Shown: positions 47,315 to 57,133, numbered from the stretch's first letter. The stretch is 60,191 nucleotides of DNA from Rathayibacter_A sp036510655 (GCA_036510655.1 DATCDQ010000103.1:1-60191); one strand, 5' to 3'. The notes: generated by a model from the sequence alone, not told the origin. Translations and numbers: made by a program.

Positions 47315-47320
47315 TAGGCT
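47315..47320 (+). promoter_or_regulatory. candidate -10 box of guaB3 (TAGGCT)
   Basis: TAGGCT with 6 bp to the GTG at 47327, which argues for that GTG rather than the ATG two codons later. Confidence 0.4.
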
Positions 47321-47326
47321 GGACCG

Positions 47327-48451
47327 GTGAGCATGGAAATCGAGATCGGCCGAGCCAAGCGCGCGCGCCGCGTGTATGCGTTCGATGACGTGGCGATCGT
47401 GCCGAGCAGGCGAACGCGCGATCCAGAGGACGTTTCGGTCAGCTGGAGCATCGACGCATATCAGTTCGATATCCCCTTCCTTGCCGCGCCGATGGACTCC
47501 GTCGTCTCGCCGACCACCGCGGTCATGATCGGCAAGCTCGGCGGCGTCGGCGTGCTCGACCTCGAAGGTGTTTGGACACGGTACGACGATCCCGAGCCGG
47601 TATTGGCGGAGATCCGTTCGCTCCCCGCCGACAAGGCAACGGCGCGCATGCAGCAGCTCTACGCCGAGCCAATCAAGGCCGAACTCATCAGTCAACGCCT
47701 TGCAGAGATTCGCGAGGGTGGTGTCACGGTCGCGGGTGCACTGTCACCGCAGCGCACCCAAGAGTTCTATGAGACGGTCGTCGCTGCCGGGGTCGACCTG
47801 TTCGTCATCCGCGGCACGACGGTTTCGGCGGAGCACGTCTCCAAGGATCGCGAGCCGCTCAACCTCAAGAAATTCATCTACGAACTCGACGTGCCCGTTG
47901 TGGTCGGCGGTGCGGCCACCTACACGGCTGCCCTGCACCTGATGCGCACGGGGGCCGCGGGTGTGCTCGTCGGCTTCGGCGGCGGTGCTGCGACGACCAC
48001 TCGCAAGACGCTCGGCATCCACGCGCCGATGGCGACCGCCGTCGCCGACGTGGCCGGCGCTCGCCGTGACTACATGGACGAGTCGGGCGGTCGCTACGTG
48101 CACGTGATCGCCGACGGTGGCCTTGGTTCTTCGGGAGACATCGTCAAGGCGATCGCCTGCGGGGCGGATGCCGTGATGCTCGGCACGGCGCTCGCACGAG
48201 CGACGGATGCGCCTGGTGGCGGCTGGCACTGGGGCGCGGAGGCCCACCACCCGCAGCTGCCGCGCGGCAATCGTGTTGCCGTCGGGCAGGTCGCAACGCT
48301 GGAGGGTGTGCTCTACGGGCCGTCGCCGGTCGCGGATGGCACATCGAACCTCGTCGGCGCCCTGCGCCGGTCGATGGCCACGACCGGGTATTCGGATCTG
48401 AAGGAATTCCAGCGCGTCGAGGTCGTCGTCTCGCCATATCAGGAGCATTAG
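47327..48451 (+). CDS. guaB3: GuaB3 family IMP dehydrogenase-related protein
   Basis: 374 residues. It starts MEIEIGRAKRARRVYAFDD after a GTG at 47327 (ATG at 47333 possible). IMPDH/GMPR barrel with LAAPMDSVVSP, VGGAATYTAALHLMRTGAAG and VHVIADGGLGSSGDIVKAIA. CBS domains are absent. The loop following the barrel strand that reads DLFVIRGTTVSAEHVS has no Cys where canonical IMPDH has SICTT, so the usual thioimidate mechanism is doubtful unless another Cys serves. GuaB3 proteins are paired with a true GuaB in actinobacteria, as here. A GMP-reductase-like activity has been reported for a cyanobacterial GuaB3. Confidence 0.92.
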   Translation: MSMEIEIGRAKRARRVYAFDDVAIVPSRRTRDPEDVSVSWSIDAYQFDIPFLAAPMDSVVSPTTAVMIGKLGGVGVLDLEGVWTRYDDPEPVLAEIRSLPADKATARMQQLYAEPIKAELISQRLAEIREGGVTVAGALSPQRTQEFYETVVAAGVDLFVIRGTTVSAEHVSKDREPLNLKKFIYELDVPVVVGGAATYTAALHLMRTGAAGVLVGFGGGAATTTRKTLGIHAPMATAVADVAGARRDYMDESGGRYVHVIADGGLGSSGDIVKAIACGADAVMLGTALARATDAPGGGWHWGAEAHHPQLPRGNRVAVGQVATLEGVLYGPSPVADGTSNLVGALRRSMATTGYSDLKEFQRVEVVVSPYQEH

Positions 48452-48536
48452 TCGGGAGCACGAGCACGCCGGATCTCACGATCGGGCACACCGCTCGTGC
48501 ACACAGGTCGGGCACACGCCCGGGGAGGCGGAGAGC

Positions 48537-50279
48537 ATGCCGCGCAACGGTCTCGTCACGTATTCGTCAAAGCTCGGGCCGACCGAGCGTAACGCCGCGA
48601 TCGCGGCCCTGAAGAACACAGGGCTGAAGAACACCGAGCTGGACATCCTCGTCATCGGCGGCGGCATCGTCGGCACCGGCTGCGCGCTGGATGCCGTGAC
48701 CCGCGGACTCTCGGTCGGCTTGCTCGAGCAGCGTGACTGGGCATCCGGAACCTCGAGCCGGTCTTCGAAACTCGTGCATGGCGGCATCCGCTACCTGGAA
48801 CAACTGGACTTCCGCCTCGTGCGTGAGGCGCTGATCGAGCGCGGGCTTCTTTTGCAACGGATCGCACCGCACCTGGTGAAGCCGGTGCGCTTTCTCTACC
48901 CGCTGCGCAAACGGTTCGTCGAGAGGGTATATGTTGGTGCGGGCATGCTTCTGTATGACGCATTCTCCTACACGGGTCTGCGCCCGCCGGGGGTGCCGCA
49001 CCACAGGCACCTGTCGAAGCGGCAGGTCGAGCGGGCGATTCCTTCGCTGGCGCATGGCGCTCTAATCGGCGGGATCACCTACTACGACGCGCAGGTCGAC
49101 GACGCACGCTACGTCGCTAACCTGGCGCGCACCGCTGCGGCGTACGGTGCACACGTCGCCAATCGCGTGCGCGTCGAAGGCTTTCTCAAGGTCGGCGAGC
49201 GGGTTGTCGGCGTTCAGGCGCGCGACCTGCAAACGGATGAGCGCTTCGAGATCCACGCCAAACAGGTGGTCAACGCGACCGGCGTGTGGACGGACGACAC
49301 CCAATCGATGGTCGGGGAGCGTGGCCAGTTCAAGGTGCGGGCGTCCAAGGGCGTGCACCTCGTCGTGCCGCGCGACCGATTCCAGTCGAAGATCGGTTTG
49401 CTGCTGCGCACCGAGAAGAGTGTGCTGTTCGTGATCCCGTGGGGTCGGCATTGGCTGATCGGCACGACCGACACCGACTGGGAACTCGACAAGGCGCATC
49501 CGGCCGCGACTGCCGCTGACATCGATTACCTGCTGGAGCATGTGAACTCTGTGCTTGCCGTTCCGCTGACCCGGGAAGACGTGGAGGGTGTGTACGCCGG
49601 GCTGCGACCGCTGCTGGCCGGCGAGTCTGAGCAGACGTCGAAACTGTCCCGCGAGCACATCGTCACACACTCCGTACCCGGCCTCGTCGTGATCGCGGGC
49701 GGCAAATGGACAACGTACCGCGTGATGGCGAAGGATGCGATCGATGCTGCAGCCGATGCCCTCGACGGCAAGATTCCGCCGTCGACAACCCAGGAAATCG
49801 CGCTCGTGGGCGCGGAGGGCTACCAGGCTGCATGGAACAAGCGCGCGAGGATAGCCGCACGATCGGGCCTCCACGTGTCGAGGATCGAGCATCTTCTCAA
49901 CCGCTACGGCACGCTCACCGAGGAGCTGCTGGCGCTGGTCCACGGGCATCCGGAGTTGGCGGATCCGCTGCCGGGAGCCGACGACTACCTCGGCGTCGAA
50001 GTCGTGTACGCGGCATCGCACGAGGGTGCACTGCACCTGGACGACGTGCTGGCACGACGCACGCGCATCTCGATCGAGGCGTGGGATCGCGGCGCATCCG
50101 CGGCTCCGGTCGCCGCTGCGCTCATGGCCGGCGTGCTGGGCTGGGACGAGAAGCGGCAGCAGCGCGAGGTGCAGTTCTACCTGGGCCGGCTCGAGGCCGA
50201 GCGTGCGTCGCAGACGCAACCGGATGACGCATCCGCCGATCGCGTTCGGCTGGAAGCCCCCGACTTCTCGGTGAAGTAA
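48537..50279 (+). CDS. glpD: FAD-dependent glycerol-3-phosphate dehydrogenase
   Basis: 580 residues. FAD-binding DILVIGGGIVGTGCALDAV at about 37-55, then SSKLVHGGIRYLEQ and GPSK-like catalytic region ASKGVHLVVPR, with GGKWTTYRVMAKDA near 390 and a helical C-terminal cap. It oxidises glycerol-3-phosphate to DHAP and passes electrons to quinone at the membrane. GGGGAGGCGGAGAGC precedes the ATG. Confidence 0.95.
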   Translation: MPRNGLVTYSSKLGPTERNAAIAALKNTGLKNTELDILVIGGGIVGTGCALDAVTRGLSVGLLEQRDWASGTSSRSSKLVHGGIRYLEQLDFRLVREALIERGLLLQRIAPHLVKPVRFLYPLRKRFVERVYVGAGMLLYDAFSYTGLRPPGVPHHRHLSKRQVERAIPSLAHGALIGGITYYDAQVDDARYVANLARTAAAYGAHVANRVRVEGFLKVGERVVGVQARDLQTDERFEIHAKQVVNATGVWTDDTQSMVGERGQFKVRASKGVHLVVPRDRFQSKIGLLLRTEKSVLFVIPWGRHWLIGTTDTDWELDKAHPAATAADIDYLLEHVNSVLAVPLTREDVEGVYAGLRPLLAGESEQTSKLSREHIVTHSVPGLVVIAGGKWTTYRVMAKDAIDAAADALDGKIPPSTTQEIALVGAEGYQAAWNKRARIAARSGLHVSRIEHLLNRYGTLTEELLALVHGHPELADPLPGADDYLGVEVVYAASHEGALHLDDVLARRTRISIEAWDRGASAAPVAAALMAGVLGWDEKRQQREVQFYLGRLEAERASQTQPDDASADRVRLEAPDFSVK

Positions 50280-50331
50280 CCCCCGGTAGAATTGACGTAT
50301 ACCCTCACGAGACACGCACGGGAGTCCAAGC

Positions 50332-50871
50332 ATGGTTGATGTTCGGCGGGTCAAGCTGCCCGGAGTCGGTGTGTTGCACACGTTCGTGACGGATGACGGC
50401 GGCAAAGTCGGCGTGATCGCCCACCGTTCCGGTCACAGCGACCTGATCACGTTCTCCGACGACGAAGACGGCTCCGATGTCACAAAGGTCTCGTTGCGAC
50501 TGAGCGAAGACGAAGCGCACACGCTGGCCGAGCTGCTCGGCGGCACGCAGATCACCGAGTCGCTGACGGCGCTCGACCAGATTCCGGGCCTGTCGATCGA
50601 CTGGTTCACGGTCGACTACGAAGACTACATCGCGGGCCAGGCCCTCGGGAGCCCCGCTGATCGAGGGGTCGCCGGACTGACGGTCGTCGCGGTCGTTCGC
50701 GGTGATTCTGCGAACCCGGCACCGTCTCCGGACTTCAAGGTCTTCCCCGGCGACACGCTCGTTGTGGCGGGTTCACCGGAGAAGGTCGCGCGCACGTTCA
50801 CGTTCTTCCGATCCGGTGAGTTGCCCCAGGCGACCGCGGCGATCTCCGTCGATTCTCCGCCCGGAGGGTAG
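50332..50871 (+). CDS. stand-alone RCK_C (TrkA-C) regulator of the adjacent antiporter
   Basis: 179 residues. The N-terminal part resembles the KhtT-type domain (VKLPGVGVLHTFVTDDGGKVGVIAHRSG). The RCK_C domain covers about 85-165 (GLTVVAVVRGD ... DFKVFPGDTLVVAGSPEKV). Such soluble subunits gate CPA2-type K+/H+ antiporters. RCK_C domains of this kind bind c-di-AMP in several Gram-positives (KhtT, CpaA, Streptomyces CpeA). The stop overlaps the antiporter start region (TAGTGATG). A TAGAAT at 50286 is a possible promoter. Confidence 0.85.
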   Translation: MVDVRRVKLPGVGVLHTFVTDDGGKVGVIAHRSGHSDLITFSDDEDGSDVTKVSLRLSEDEAHTLAELLGGTQITESLTALDQIPGLSIDWFTVDYEDYIAGQALGSPADRGVAGLTVVAVVRGDSANPAPSPDFKVFPGDTLVVAGSPEKVARTFTFFRSGELPQATAAISVDSPPGG

Positions 50872-50873
50872 TG

Positions 50874-52226
50874 ATGCATCTCGGTGATGACCTCATTGTC
50901 CTGGGCCTGCTCCTGCTCGTCGCATACGTGCTGGGCCGGCTGGGGCGTCTGGTCAGTCTGCCGGCGATTCCGATCTACATGCTGGTCGGGCTGTTGGCCA
51001 GCAAGAATCAAGGCTGGTTCCCGCTCAACTTCGAATCGAACTACATCGAGCTGATCGCGGTCTTCGGGCTGATTCTGCTGCTGTTCAGTCTCGGACTCGA
51101 GTTCGATCAGGATGAGTTCTTCGGCAGCGCGGGCAAGCTGCTGATCTCGGGTGGACTGTACATCGTGCTGAACATGGGCGTCGGCTTTCTGTTCGGCATG
51201 ATGACCGGATGGGGAACCCGCGAAGCGCTCGTCATCGCGGGGATGACCGGCACCTCATCCAGCGCGATCATCACGAAGCTGCTGATCGAACTGCGCCGCC
51301 TTGCCAATAAGGAGACGCCCATGATCCTCGGCGTCACCGTGGTCGGCGACATCTTCATCGCGATCTATCTGGCGATCGTCTCTGTAGTGCTCAGCGGCAA
51401 GACCGAGATCTGGCCGATCATCCTGCAGCTCTCAATCGCCTTCCTGTTCCTGATCGTCATGTTCACGATTGCGCGCTGGGGGGGCCGGGTCGTCTCCAGA
51501 CTGGTGCGCACCAAGGACGACGAACTGTTCACGATCCTCTTCTTCGGGCTCGCGGTCCTGTTCGCCGGCATCGGCGAAATGATCGGGGTGACGGATGCGA
51601 TCGGCGCGTTCCTGATCGGCCTCGTTCTCGGTGCCAGCCGCTATCGAACCAAGATCGAGCGCGTTGCCGTGCCCTTGCGTGACGTGTTCGCCGCCTTCTT
51701 CTTCCTCAACTTCGGCCTGGCGTTGAACGTCTCCGATTTTCCGCAGGTCATCGGCATCGTGCTGTTGGCGGTCCTCATGACGTTCGTGCTCAACATCGCC
51801 TCCGGCGCGATCATCGCCCGAATGCACGGCTACCACGCCCCGGAGGGATTGAATGCGGCCGCCATCCTCGTCAACCGGGGCGAGTTCACACTGATCCTTG
51901 CAACGCTGTCGGTTTCCGCAGGTCTGGACTCTCGGCTGACCCCGTTCGCCGGCCTCTACGTACTGATCATGGCGGTGCTCGGGCCGCTGTTCGCGGCGAA
52001 TTCAGAGAGAATGGGTGCTGTACTGGTGCGAGGCCGTCGTGCGAAGCGCGGCGGTCCGCCGCGGGAGAAACGCAACCCGATGCTCGACGAGGAGATCGCG
52101 CTCGTCGAAGCTGCGACATCCGGACCGTCGGGTGCTCCAGATGCCGACACTCGGCAGGCGATCGACAGGGTCGTCGAGCAGGCCATGCGGCAGAGCGACA
52201 CCGATGTGAACCGAAAGCAGAACTGA
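50874..52226 (+). CDS. CPA2-family K+/H+ (cation/proton) antiporter
   Basis: 450 residues from the ATG at 50874 (a GTG one codon earlier overlaps the previous stop). About 12 membrane helices. FGLILLLFSLGLEFD and GMTGTSSSAIITKLL are the CPA2 signatures, and VTDAIGAFLIGLVLGASRYR follows. The C-terminal 60 residues are a charged cytoplasmic tail without an RCK_N domain, which fits control by the separate RCK_C protein encoded just upstream. Likely exports K+ under c-di-AMP or pH control. Confidence 0.9.
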   Translation: MHLGDDLIVLGLLLLVAYVLGRLGRLVSLPAIPIYMLVGLLASKNQGWFPLNFESNYIELIAVFGLILLLFSLGLEFDQDEFFGSAGKLLISGGLYIVLNMGVGFLFGMMTGWGTREALVIAGMTGTSSSAIITKLLIELRRLANKETPMILGVTVVGDIFIAIYLAIVSVVLSGKTEIWPIILQLSIAFLFLIVMFTIARWGGRVVSRLVRTKDDELFTILFFGLAVLFAGIGEMIGVTDAIGAFLIGLVLGASRYRTKIERVAVPLRDVFAAFFFLNFGLALNVSDFPQVIGIVLLAVLMTFVLNIASGAIIARMHGYHAPEGLNAAAILVNRGEFTLILATLSVSAGLDSRLTPFAGLYVLIMAVLGPLFAANSERMGAVLVRGRRAKRGGPPREKRNPMLDEEIALVEAATSGPSGAPDADTRQAIDRVVEQAMRQSDTDVNRKQN

Positions 52227-52248
52227 AATTTCCACCCACAACACTTCC

Positions 52249-53118
52249 GTGCGCGACACGGGCGCTCTGCGCCAGCGCCCGACCCTCCTGCGAACGATGG
52301 TGCGCCCGAAATGGCTCGTGGCACTCGTCTTCGCGTTGGCCGTCGCCGCCGGGTTTGCCGCACTGGGCCAATGGCAGCTGCAGCGCGCCATCGAATCGGG
52401 CACGGTCGTGCAGCGGCCGACCGAGACAGCGATTCCGCTGACTCAAGCTGCGCAGCCGAATACCGATGTCCGCACCGATATGGTCGGCCAACTCGTGACG
52501 ACCACGGGTGCGTTCGCCCCGAGCGACTATCAACTGCTGGAGGGCAGGCTCAACAACGGCGCTACCGGCTATTGGGTGGTCGCCCGGTTCACGCTCACCG
52601 ACCAGGATGCCGCGGGTCGGCCCGTCGAGCTCGCCGTGGCTCGCGGTTGGGCGCCGGATAAGGCGGCGGCCGAACGCGCTGTCGCGAAACTGGCAGCGGA
52701 ACCGGCGACGCAGGAGACGATCACCGGTCGGTTGCTGCCGACGGAGGCTCCGACCGCGCCTCCGGCGGGGGAGAATCCGCGGACCATGAGTGCGATGTCC
52801 ACGGCGGCCCTGTACAACCTGTGGACCGGCGTTGACGGTTCGGATGTCTACACCGGCTACATCGTGCAGCACGGCACTCCGCCGGGGGGCCTGGCGAACA
52901 TCTATTCGCCTCCGCCGATCGAGCAGGCGACGCTGGACTGGTTGAATGTCTTCTACGCGCTGGAGTGGGCCGTGTTCGCGGGCTTCGCCGTTTTCCTGTG
53001 GTACCGCGTTGTTCGTGACGCGTGGGAGCGCGAGGAGGAAGACGCGGTGGCTGCGGAGACCGAGGCGGCGGCAGCTGCCGAGACCGGCGCGTCCGGGCAC
53101 CCGCCGGTCGGGCTGTAG
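52249..53118 (+). CDS. SURF1 family protein
   Basis: 289 residues from the GTG at 52249, or 273 from the ATG at 52297, which immediately precedes the first membrane helix (PKWLVALVFALAVAAGFAAL) and GQWQLQRA. A second helix near 232-250 anchors the C-terminus. SURF1 assists cytochrome c oxidase (haem A) assembly in bacteria and mitochondria. The periplasmic part contains RPVELAVARGWAPD. The acidic/Ala tail after the second helix is variable. Confidence 0.9.
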   Translation: MRDTGALRQRPTLLRTMVRPKWLVALVFALAVAAGFAALGQWQLQRAIESGTVVQRPTETAIPLTQAAQPNTDVRTDMVGQLVTTTGAFAPSDYQLLEGRLNNGATGYWVVARFTLTDQDAAGRPVELAVARGWAPDKAAAERAVAKLAAEPATQETITGRLLPTEAPTAPPAGENPRTMSAMSTAALYNLWTGVDGSDVYTGYIVQHGTPPGGLANIYSPPPIEQATLDWLNVFYALEWAVFAGFAVFLWYRVVRDAWEREEEDAVAAETEAAAAAETGASGHPPVGL

Positions 53119-53372
53119 CAGGCAATTCCGTCGGTCGATGGGTGCGGCGGAGCTGTAGGGATCGCGCAGCGATCCGCGACCCCAGCGCCGAGCGAGCTTG
53201 CGAGCGAGCGCCGCGAGACCCCGGCCGCGCAACCTGTTGCACCTCGACCGCGATGTCGAACCGAATTCAGGCTGAACCCGAGGTCAAAGACGCCGACCCG
53301 GCGAATTCGCCCGCTCAACCTGAATGCGGTGCGACTGCAACTGCAACTGACGGGCGGGATAGTGTCAAGAGT
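53119..53372. other. gap between SURF1 and the next membrane gene
   Basis: 254 nt carrying GAGCGAGCTTGCGAGCGAGC-type small repeats (about 53190) and ATTCAGG element F (53265-53325). The downstream gene frame is open through here, so part of it may be translated. Confidence 0.5.
53265..53325. repeat. ATTCAGG element, copy F (61 bp)
   Basis: ATTCAGGCTG to CAACCTGAAT. The left half (GAGGTCAAAGACGC) resembles the reverse complement of B and C (GCAAAGACGCGA). It lies 5 codons after an in-frame ATG at 53253. Confidence 0.8.
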
Positions 53373-53831
53373 GTGAAGCGTTCCATGACCCCATTCGTCA
53401 TCATCGGCGGTATCAGCATTGTGCTCGGTGGGGCGATTTCCGCGGTGACCGCACTGTCGCCCAGCTATACGGCGTCGTGGGCGGTCGCATACGTCGTGCT
53501 CGTCGCCGGTGTGGCACAGCTCGTTCTCGGCATCGGGCAGGCGCGGCTCGCAACTGAGCAACCGTCCGCGCGCGTGATCGCGATCGAAGCCGTCGCGTTC
53601 AATCTGGCGCACGTCGCGGTGGTGCTCGGAACGGTGCTGGCGTTGACCCCCGTGGTGTTTGCCGGTGCAGCGCTGCTCGTGATCGCGCTCATCCTGTTCG
53701 TGTGGGGCGTGCGTGGAGGCCGCACCGACAGCAGGGTGATGCTCTACGGCTTCCGCATCATGATCGCGATCCTCATCGTGACCGCCCCGATCGGCCTCGT
53801 GATCGCGTCAGTGAAGGGCGTTTCGACGTAG
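53373..53831 (+). CDS. hypothetical four-helix membrane protein
   Basis: 152 residues from the GTG at 53373; an ATG at 53385 is also possible, and an ATG at 53253 would add 40 residues encoded by element F. Four hydrophobic segments: PFVIIGGISIVLGGAISAV, WAVAYVVLVAGVAQLVLGI, VAVVLGTVLALTPVVFAGAA and IMIAILIVTAPIGLVIASV. No known motif. I do not recognise the family. It lies between SURF1 and DUF3817, both respiratory/membrane genes conserved near guaA in relatives. Confidence 0.65.
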   Translation: MKRSMTPFVIIGGISIVLGGAISAVTALSPSYTASWAVAYVVLVAGVAQLVLGIGQARLATEQPSARVIAIEAVAFNLAHVAVVLGTVLALTPVVFAGAALLVIALILFVWGVRGGRTDSRVMLYGFRIMIAILIVTAPIGLVIASVKGVST

Positions 53832-53904
53832 GCATCCGCGTTTCTGGTGCGTAATCTGCTCTGTCCTGCCCCTCCGCAGAGCACCTTGCGCACCACCTAC
53901 GACG

Positions 53905-53952
53905 CCGGGCGCCGACGTTGCCGGGCGCCGACGTTGCCATGAGTCGACGTTG
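53905..53952. repeat. 16-nt tandem repeat (three units)
   Basis: CCGGGCGCCGACGTTG at 53905 and 53921, then the diverged CCATGAGTCGACGTTG at 53937. It leads directly into the hairpin below. Confidence 0.75.
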
Positions 53953-53993
53953 CCGTGAGTTGCCCACGAAGGGTCATGTGGGGCAATTCACGG
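53953..53993. repeat. GAGTTGCCC hairpin, second full copy
   Basis: CCGTGAGTTGCCC and GGGCAATTCACGG (one mismatch) around a loop with CGAAGGGTCAT, the same loop core as at 44955-44998. Confidence 0.8.
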
Positions 53994-54012
53994 GGAGGTC
54001 AGCGCGAGAACG

Positions 54013-54018
54013 TAGACT
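54013..54018 (+). promoter_or_regulatory. candidate -10 box of the DUF3817 gene (TAGACT)
   Basis: TAGACT with 6 bp to the ATG at 54025; leaderless arrangement. Confidence 0.4.
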
Positions 54019-54024
54019 GATCTC

Positions 54025-54589
54025 ATGCCCAGAACCCCCGATCCGGAGGACGGCGGATCCCTGTTCTCCCGTACCATCGCCCAGCTTTCCTCGGCCTCCA
54101 GTGCCCGCCCACGTGCCGTCGATCTGCCTAAGATCCCGGGCGCGCTGAAGCTCTACCGCGTGACCGCATACATCACCGGCATCATGCTCCTGCTGCTCGT
54201 GGTGGAGATGATCGTGAAGTACGGCGTCGGCTTCTCACTGTATGCATTCGCCCCCGGGCACCCCGTGCTGGCGTTTATTCCGTGGAACGCGGTCGACGGG
54301 AACGGCGCGACGCAGGGCATCGACGTGTCCACGGCGATCCTGATCGCACACGGCTGGCTGTACGTCCTGTACCTGTTCGCCGACTTCCGGTTGTGGAGCC
54401 TGATGCGGCTGTCGTTCACGAAGTTCGTGCAGATCGCCCTCGGTGGAGTGATCCCGTTCATGTCCTTCATCGTCGAGCACTACATCACCAAGCAGGTGCG
54501 GGCATACCTCGCGAAGCGTGAGGCCGAAGACATTTCTGCCGGAATCGGTGCAGGAACCAGCACCGGAACGACCAACGTGGAGGCCTCCC

Positions 54590-54594
<5 letters not shown>
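54025..54594 (+). CDS. DUF3817 domain-containing membrane protein
   Basis: 189 residues. Polar N-terminus of about 40, then the DUF3817 core from KLYRVTAYITGIMLLLLVVE with helices at about 49-67, 108-125 and 135-155. IAHGWLYVLYLFADFRLW is the family signature. Function unknown; it commonly neighbours guaA in actinobacteria. Its final codons contain the guaA Shine-Dalgarno and its TAG stop overlaps the probable ATT start of guaA. Confidence 0.88.
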
Positions 54595-56176
<1,582 letters not shown>

Positions 56177-56496
56177 CCTCGGCCCCTCGGCCGGGCGGCC
56201 GGGCGGCTGGGCAGCTGGGCGTGCCCCTTTTGAAGGAGATAGTTCGGTTTGAAGGCTGATTTTGCAGAATCGGTCCTTCGAATCGAACTATCTCCTTGTG
56301 TGCGTTGCGGTCGTGGAGTGAGTGCGGCGGGCACACCCGAACACTCCGTGCGACCTCCACGGGAGGCTTTTGTCTCCTGGCAGGATTATGTGCACGCTGT
56401 GAGGATTAGCTGACCGCTGGACGAGTGAGTCATGTGGGAGTAATTTTACGATTGTTAGACCGGCGAAGAAGCCGGCCACAAACGGATGCATGTCAG
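56177..56496. other. intergenic region before satP
   Basis: 320 nt without a gene: a CGGGCGGC-rich stretch, the 65-bp palindrome at 56233-56297, and AT-richer DNA near 56437-56458 (TAATTTTACGATTGTTAGAC) that may hold the satP-acs promoter. Confidence 0.45.
56233..56297. repeat. 65-bp palindromic element
   Basis: 23-bp arms (56233-56255, 56275-56297) with two mismatches, outer part AAGGAGATAGTTCG. There is no T-run. It is AT-richer than the surroundings. It could terminate guaA or be a small mobile palindrome. Confidence 0.75.
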
Positions 56497-57117
56497 ATGT
56501 CATCTCAACAATCACAACAATCTGCCCCCGCTCCGACTCTCGCTCCGTCGAAACCGATACCGTTCGGTGACCCGGCAGCACTCGGGCTCGCCGGATTCGC
56601 CATGACCACATTCGTGTTGAGTGTGATCAACGCAGGCTGGGTCTCCAGCACGGAAGTCGGCGTTGTGTTCGGGCTCGCACTGTTCTACGGCGGCATAGCA
56701 CAGTTCGCTGCCGGTCTTTGGGAGTGGGCCAACCACAACACGTTCGGCGGACTCGCGTTCTGCTCATACGGCGCGTTCTGGATGTCGTTCTGGTATCTCG
56801 ACACTGCCACGAAACTGGCGCCGGCCGACGCCGGCAAGGGCGTTGGGCTGTACCTGCTTGCCTGGGGCATCTTCACGCTCTACATGACGGTCGCCGCATT
56901 CCGCACCAACCTGATCGTGTTCCTCGTGTTCGTCTTCCTGACGCTGACCTACTTCGCGCTGGCGATCAGCGCTTTCTCCGGCTCGGCCGGACTGGGTTAT
57001 GTCGCCGGGTACCTCGGCATCCTGACCGCGCTGCTTGCGTGGTATGGATCTTTCGCGACCGTAACGAATTTCACCTACAAGAAGACCGTCCTCCCACTCA
57101 TGCCGATGGCCAAATAG
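56497..57117 (+). CDS. satP: GPR1/FUN34/SatP-family acetate (succinate-acetate) transporter
   Basis: 206 residues from the ATG at 56497; the upstream open frame is not conserved. It has the family signature near GDPAALGLAGFAMTTFVLS (about 24-42) and six membrane helices, with FGGLAFCSYGAFWMSFWYL in the middle. These transporters take up acetate by proton symport. It lies 16 bp upstream of acs, so uptake and activation of acetate form one operon. Confidence 0.9.
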   Translation: MSSQQSQQSAPAPTLAPSKPIPFGDPAALGLAGFAMTTFVLSVINAGWVSSTEVGVVFGLALFYGGIAQFAAGLWEWANHNTFGGLAFCSYGAFWMSFWYLDTATKLAPADAGKGVGLYLLAWGIFTLYMTVAAFRTNLIVFLVFVFLTLTYFALAISAFSGSAGLGYVAGYLGILTALLAWYGSFATVTNFTYKKTVLPLMPMAK

Positions 57118-57133
57118 ATCAGAAAGTTCCACA

